DNA of 64,000 nt from Phymorhynchus buccinoides (taxonomy: Eukaryota; Mollusca; Gastropoda; Neogastropoda; Raphitomidae), in assembly GCA_017654935.2 (NCBI GenBank), contig CM065699.1:22171751-22235750 (forward strand), given 5' to 3'. This document shows, one piece after another, positions 53,773-64,000 of this stretch (the first letter of the stretch is position 1; each line of letters opens with the position of its first letter). Under the pieces are notes generated by a model that did not search any database, was not told the origin of the DNA, and saw nothing but the letters and a program-made list of their open reading frames with translations. The translations under genes and the position numbers were made by a program.

Positions 53773-56700
53773 ACATACCCACACAGGTGTGCTTGCAAGC
53801 ATGCTCTCCCTATCACTACCATTAGTTAAAAACAGTTAAATCACCGTTGTCCAAATTCCACTAACTTGCTTTCCACACTTGTAGTCTGGTACAAATCAAG
53901 GCACTGTAAGTTACCAAAAAGGACTTTCACAAAACAAAGCAGCCTCACTTGTATTATTGAAAATTATGCTAGGGACGAAAAATAAATGCTGCCTAATGTT
54001 AACTTTGTGTGTATGACAGACATTGACACTGTGCGCGCGCACATGTGTGCATGTGTATGGATGCATGAATTACAAGTTTCGCATGAGTTTTTGTACTGGA
54101 GTCAAAGTATATATATTTCTCTGACGGTATTTGTTCTAAAAATAGGATAAGCAATGGCACAGAAAAAAACTTTTAAAAAGTAAAAACCACACAAACAAAC
54201 AAAACCTCTAGCAGCGCCCAAACAAAAAAAGAAGGGACTAATATTTTTGAACAATGTAGGTTATTAAAACAACAAAATCAGCAAGCAAAGTACTTGTATT
54301 TTTCTTCTCAATAAAAAGCAATAGCAATTAAAAATTGTTTTCCTAAAGACACAGAAAGAGGAAAGGGTGTGAGTGAACACCGAACATATTTCCCCCCTTT
54401 TTACTGCAGAAACAGACATGTTGTAGTGGTACTCTCATAAGCCAAAGGCAGTTAATTATTAAGGAAAATTGTGGTACCACTTCTTACAGAAAGCAAAGAC
54501 AAATAAAGCTTCAACATAAATTATAAAGGGTAAGGGGCTAATTGTGCTAATTGTTATAAAATCAAACACCTTCAACACTCCCTCAGCATAACATCAGAAA
54601 AATAAAGCCACAGCAGCTGGCACCGACTGGCGTTAGACTCAGCCAGAATGTACGCACTCACACACACATGTGCGCGTATTTGCGCACGCTTACCCAGATA
54701 TACAGGCACACAATTGAAAAAAGAATCTGTCGACATACAATCCGTAACTTACATTAGCAATAGCATATAATATATATATATAGCAAACCAATTTCTAAAT
54801 AAACCAACCAAACCCAGCATCGACGACCAGCAAACAATTTAAACACCATCAACAAAATTCTGACAGATTTCAAAGTGCAGTCAGCAACAAGTTAAAATGA
54901 CAGAAAGAAATTCACTTTGTTCTCATGGTATCTATCATATAAATCTAAGGATTTTAGATTTGTACACACAAGCAACCCCCCCTTCGTTTATTTTTTATAG
55001 AACAACTGTGTCGATATCAAATGAATCTGCAATAAGTTAATCCATAAAATAGATACAATTAAATTTCTTTCATCTTAGAAAATAAATCATTCAATATTCA
55101 TACCTCATTTCAATACTTTTTATATTGAATACAATGGTCGGTAAAAATGGGGGATTGATTATAAATAAGATTGGATATTCAGTAAAAAATGACAGGATGT
55201 TCTTTTGGCTTTGAATCGGCAGCCATTGACAATTGTTGACTACGCTTTACTTCGACCGATGCTTGGAGGCTTTTGAAGGTTAAGCTTCAAACTAATTTTA
55301 CACATACGAAACAATAATAACAGGGTCAGCATTAGCCACAAAAAAAGCAACAGTCAAAACTTGGAGAAACTTTGTAGCTGTTGTGGCTCTGCTTGGTTTA
55401 TGGCGTCGATTCAGCATTGCCAGTTTAGTAAACAGTGTATGGATGGGATGCAACACTTTACATGATTATCATGAAAACAAATCTGTAGCATTTGTACCAT
55501 TCCATTTCCAAGACATTTCCAATGCAAAATAATGGGCCCTAAATGAACACACAATACTTAATAAACTGTTGTGACGGGGAAAGGACTAGTTGTTGATTGC
55601 TGATTGCAGGATCGTGATTAAAACTTAAAAGGGAAACCACTCTTTAAACAACTGTGCCTTATCACATACAGATCATCGGCAATCATTTTCTTTTACTTAA
55701 GAATTTATTTTTTTAAATTCACATCGACGTAAAAACTGCACTCGTTTACGTAAATCTAAGTTAATCCTCTGTATTTGCCAATGATTTGTTTCTGAAGTTT
55801 CATAAAGATACCACATACCATCTATTTCATAATTTCCCACTTCTTGTTTGTGCAACTTCACAGGGAAAAAACACACACGAAGAAACAAACAATGCACACA
55901 CACAATGTGACAACCATTCACATAACCTTTCATTACATGGCATTTTCCACAAACAAATTTTTTTCCTTTTTTTTCTTCAAGATTGTTTTTATGCGAGTCA
56001 ATTTGTTTTGGCGCCTGCATGTAGGAGAAAGGTTATTTAAACTTTCTTTCTTTCCTCACACATTTTCACAACGTTGCGAGCACATATTTCGCTTTCTCTC
56101 AACACAGAGAGAAGAGAGTATCAGCAAGAAGTGCTCACTCGAGCAGGAATTGTAAACACAACCAGTCTTCAGCTTCAAATGTCCCTGTTTGGCACCGAAT
56201 TGTGTGCAGGCCTCAGAGAGTGTGTCCTGGTGGGGTCTTTGGAACGCTAGGTTTAGGCACTGGAAATAAAAAAACGCACCACAAAGAAGATTGTGAAACG
56301 ATTGATAGAGATTGTGTCACGTTACAATCTCTCTCTTAACGATGCTGGAATACGTTACCCCAAAAGAAGAAGGGGAATATGATTCTTCACTCACCCATGA
56401 AGTTGGAATAAAGAATAACAAACAGGAAGGTGATCTTTCACAGAGAGTTGTGCCACCAGGAATATTTTTAAATAATGACATGGTCAATGAATGGTTGTAA
56501 GAGTCTCCCCTCACCCTGACACAAAGTTTTGAAGCTCAAACTGTGAAAAAAACTGTCGCAACCCGGGTGTAGCTGCGAATTGGGATTCGGAATGAGCGGC
56601 GTGGGAGCAACGCCACTGTACAGCCCAGAAGATGGGACAGCAAAAAAAAATATTAAAAAAATGTCGCAGTTACGCCAGACTACTGGATTGTAGCGACGTA

Positions 56701-57940
56701 TTTGAAAGAGGAAGAAGGTATGACACTTGAAAAGTCTGACGCCAACAACAGACCCACAGAAAACTAGTTGTTTGTTTTGTTTGTTGTCGTTCCCTGGCTT
56801 AAAGACTCCAGGGATCATCCCAACAGCCGAAGCAATTGAACACTATGGTACAAATGCCCCAAATAGGGATGAGAACATTACGTGTGTGACCGTTTTTGAT
56901 TACCCCGCCACATGGGCAGCCACACTCCGACTTCTGAGGAGAAAAATCCCGCTATCTAATCTTTCCTCTCTGTCTCTATCATTTCCCTTCTAGATGTGTT
57001 GGAATTGTGGCAAATATAAACTTTAACAGTTCATTTGCCGAAATATCTCTACATCCCCAATAATAACTTTTGTTAATCATCCCAGATGCACAATAAAGAC
57101 GGTTCCAATTAGTTAAACAATTTGAAGCAAGCTGCAGAAATTGACTATGCAATATCGATTTTATTATTTTCCCTACATTTATGATCCTTTAAAAGTAGCG
57201 AATGAGATGTTATGTGGCTCAACGTCACATGGAAAGTCTTAACTCGGAAGGGAGAGAGAAGGATGGGGTAGATGAGTGATGAACAGAGAGCATTCACAAT
57301 GTCGCTTCAAACGTCCCTCTGCTTACGAATAAATACATTACAGCCATACGCTCTCCTTAAGTCTCAGCTAACGGAGATCAACGATAAAACAACAACCTTG
57401 GCAGCATACTAACTCAGAGTCAGAAGAAAATGACCTTTAAAACAACAATAACCCATGCTTGACGAAATGCATGTCTTTTGCAAGTAAAAAATTATTGACA
57501 TAGATTGCTACGTTGTCCTTAACAAGACAAGTATTGTTCTGGATTCATATACATTCCGTCGGTGTATATGCCAGAATTGGTTCCTGCCGACGTACCACAA
57601 TGCAGATGGGTGTATGTGGGGCGCCAAAGCTTTGCCGGAACGACACATGACTTAGTCCTCACTGAACAGGCTTCTTATAGCCTATCAAACAATGATGTTA
57701 TGCTGTAGAATGATGTTTTCTTTTCAGGCAGGCTCCAACTTACCCGAATCCCCATCAAATGGTAATGATCTGCATTCAGACACTCTCGCTAGAGACAAGT
57801 GTTTTAAGTCATTGGGGGTTAGTATAATCTTCTACACGATCAACATCTAAACAAAACATCCAGCTGATGATGTAGAGAACAGGCACGTTGATCTAAAGAC
57901 ACGCGTCTGCAGTGAAAGACCTCATTTTGGTTGATTATCC
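53773..57940. other. Gene-poor stretch; may include the 3' untranslated region of the SLC9A gene
   Basis: AT-rich DNA. A dispersed repeat lies at 56565-56645 (also at 19370). A minus-strand AATAAA (TTTATT at 57160-57165) is a possible polyadenylation signal for the SLC9A-type gene ending at 58281. No exon was recognised on either strand. Confidence 0.4.
56565..56645. repeat. Dispersed repeat, second copy of 19370-19455
   Basis: GGGTGTAGCTGCGAATTGGG, TTCGGAATGAGCGGC, GATGGGACAG. Confidence 0.5.
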
Positions 57941-57944
57941 TCCT

Positions 57945-58280
57945 CTTGCTCTAACAGAGACATACGTCCAGGTCATCATCAGTATCATCCACACTATCAT
58001 CACCCAAAAAGACACAAGGAGCAGGTGTCTAAAGATACGTGTCTATATGCAAGTCGTCAATGTTGATCCCTTCCACACTATCATCACCCAAAAAGACACA
58101 AGGAGCAGGTGTCTAAAGATACGTGTCTATATGCAAGTCGTCAATGTTGATCCCTTCCACACTATCATCGCCCAAAAAGACACAAGGAGCAGGTGTCTAA
58201 AGATACGTGTCTATATGCAAGTCGTCAATGTTGATCCCTTCCACACTATCATCGCCCAAAAAGACACAAGGACCAGGTGT
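57945..58280 (-). repeat. In-frame tandem copies of the SLC9A C-terminus and stop codon
   Basis: Downstream of the stop at 58281-58283, further copies of the end of the coding sequence follow. TAG codons at 58197, 58113 and 58029 are spaced by exactly 84 bases (28 codons), and a degenerate one at 57951 by 78 bases (26 codons). Each 84-base unit reads GDDSVEGINIDDLHIDTYL then stop, in the same frame as the real terminus, with TPAPCVFL between stop and next unit. Confidence 0.92.
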
Positions 58281-63536
<5,256 letters not shown>

Positions 63537-63562
63537 CTGCAAGCATTGAATAAAGAATCCTG

Positions 63563-63565
63563 TGT

Positions 63566-63616
<51 letters not shown>

Positions 63617-64000
63617 CGTGTGTGTGCGTGTGCGTGTGTGTGTGATACAGTGGATGTCCACCACTGTGCATTGGGGAGGGCGGAACTGCACTTCATCCTC
63701 ACTGCAAGCATTGAATAAAGAATCCTGTGTCAGTGTGTGTGTGTGTGTGTGTGTGCGCGTGTGTGTGTGTGATACAGTGGATGTCCACCACTGTGCATTG
63801 GGGAGGGCGGAACTGCACTTCATCCTCACTGCAAGCATTGTGTAAAGAATCCTGCGTCAGTGTGTGTGTGCATGTGCGTGCGTGCGTGCGTGTGTGTGTG
63901 ATACAGTGGATGTCCACCACTGTGCATTGGGGAGGGCGGAACTGCACTTCACCTTCACTGCAAGCATTGTATAAAGAATCCTGTGTCAGTGTGCAGAAGA
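63563..64000 (-). repeat. Tandem copies of the SLC9A exon acceptor within GT repeats
   Basis: Three copies (63701-63649, 63828-63777, 63957-63905) of TGCTTGCAG plus the first 53 exon bases, each changed alike (EDEVQFRPPQCTVVDIHC in place of EAEVQFRPPQSTVVDIHL). They are separated by (GT)n and the spacer AGGATTCTTTATTCAATGCT (minus strand). The period is 127-129 bases; the array runs on to the window edge. Confidence 0.92.

Overview
The window is animal nuclear DNA: genes split into small exons, tRNA-derived SINEs, fragments of non-LTR retrotransposons, many short inverted-repeat elements (MITEs) and very large micro- and minisatellites. The repeat style and the gene families suggest a mollusc, probably a gastropod. 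That is inference and not proven by any single sequence. No rRNA, functional tRNA, CRISPR or prokaryotic gene was seen.

Layout. (1) 1-7.1 kb, plus strand: the last four coding exons of a GDAP1-type protein (GST fold, C-terminal membrane anchor); its first exon lies left of the window. Its stop codon opens directly into a 2.7 kb minisatellite (7060-9765) built from the last codons. (2) 16.1-22.3 kb, minus strand: a second GDAP1-type gene, tail-to-tail with the first and with identical exon lengths except for a 1-base deletion in exon 2. (3) 25.9-40.3 kb, plus strand: an apparently complete seven-exon gene of 262 residues with DUF4476-like helical repeats and a Gly/Pro/Tyr-rich tail. (4) 58.3-63.5 kb, minus strand: the last four exons of a plasma-membrane Na+/H+ exchanger (SLC9A, NHE2/3/5-like), covering only the cytoplasmic tail and ending in a PDZ-type terminus. 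About 41.2-57.9 kb has no recognisable gene and is filled with repeats.

The genes show no shared pathway; they are ordinary neighbours. The notable feature is a recurring pattern: short stretches spanning an exon edge (3' splice site plus first bases, last bases plus 5' splice site, or last codons plus stop) have been copied in tandem into the adjoining non-coding DNA. I find this at nine separate exon edges in three of the four genes, with one to about ninety copies each, plus one doubtful further case. These arrays supply rows of decoy splice sites and repeated stop codons.

Other repeats: a TTAA-flanked MITE family with five copies, a near-perfect 214 bp palindromic MITE with two copies, a TA-flanked MITE with TTGGCCACTGCAA ends in three copies, a roughly 313 bp retroposon with a GAA-type tail whose target duplication is visible at 42.7-43.0 kb, a tRNA-derived SINE family, a mariner transposase relic, three LINE reverse-transcriptase fragments, and many long poly-G/poly-C runs. 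All boundaries and identities were read by eye without searches.
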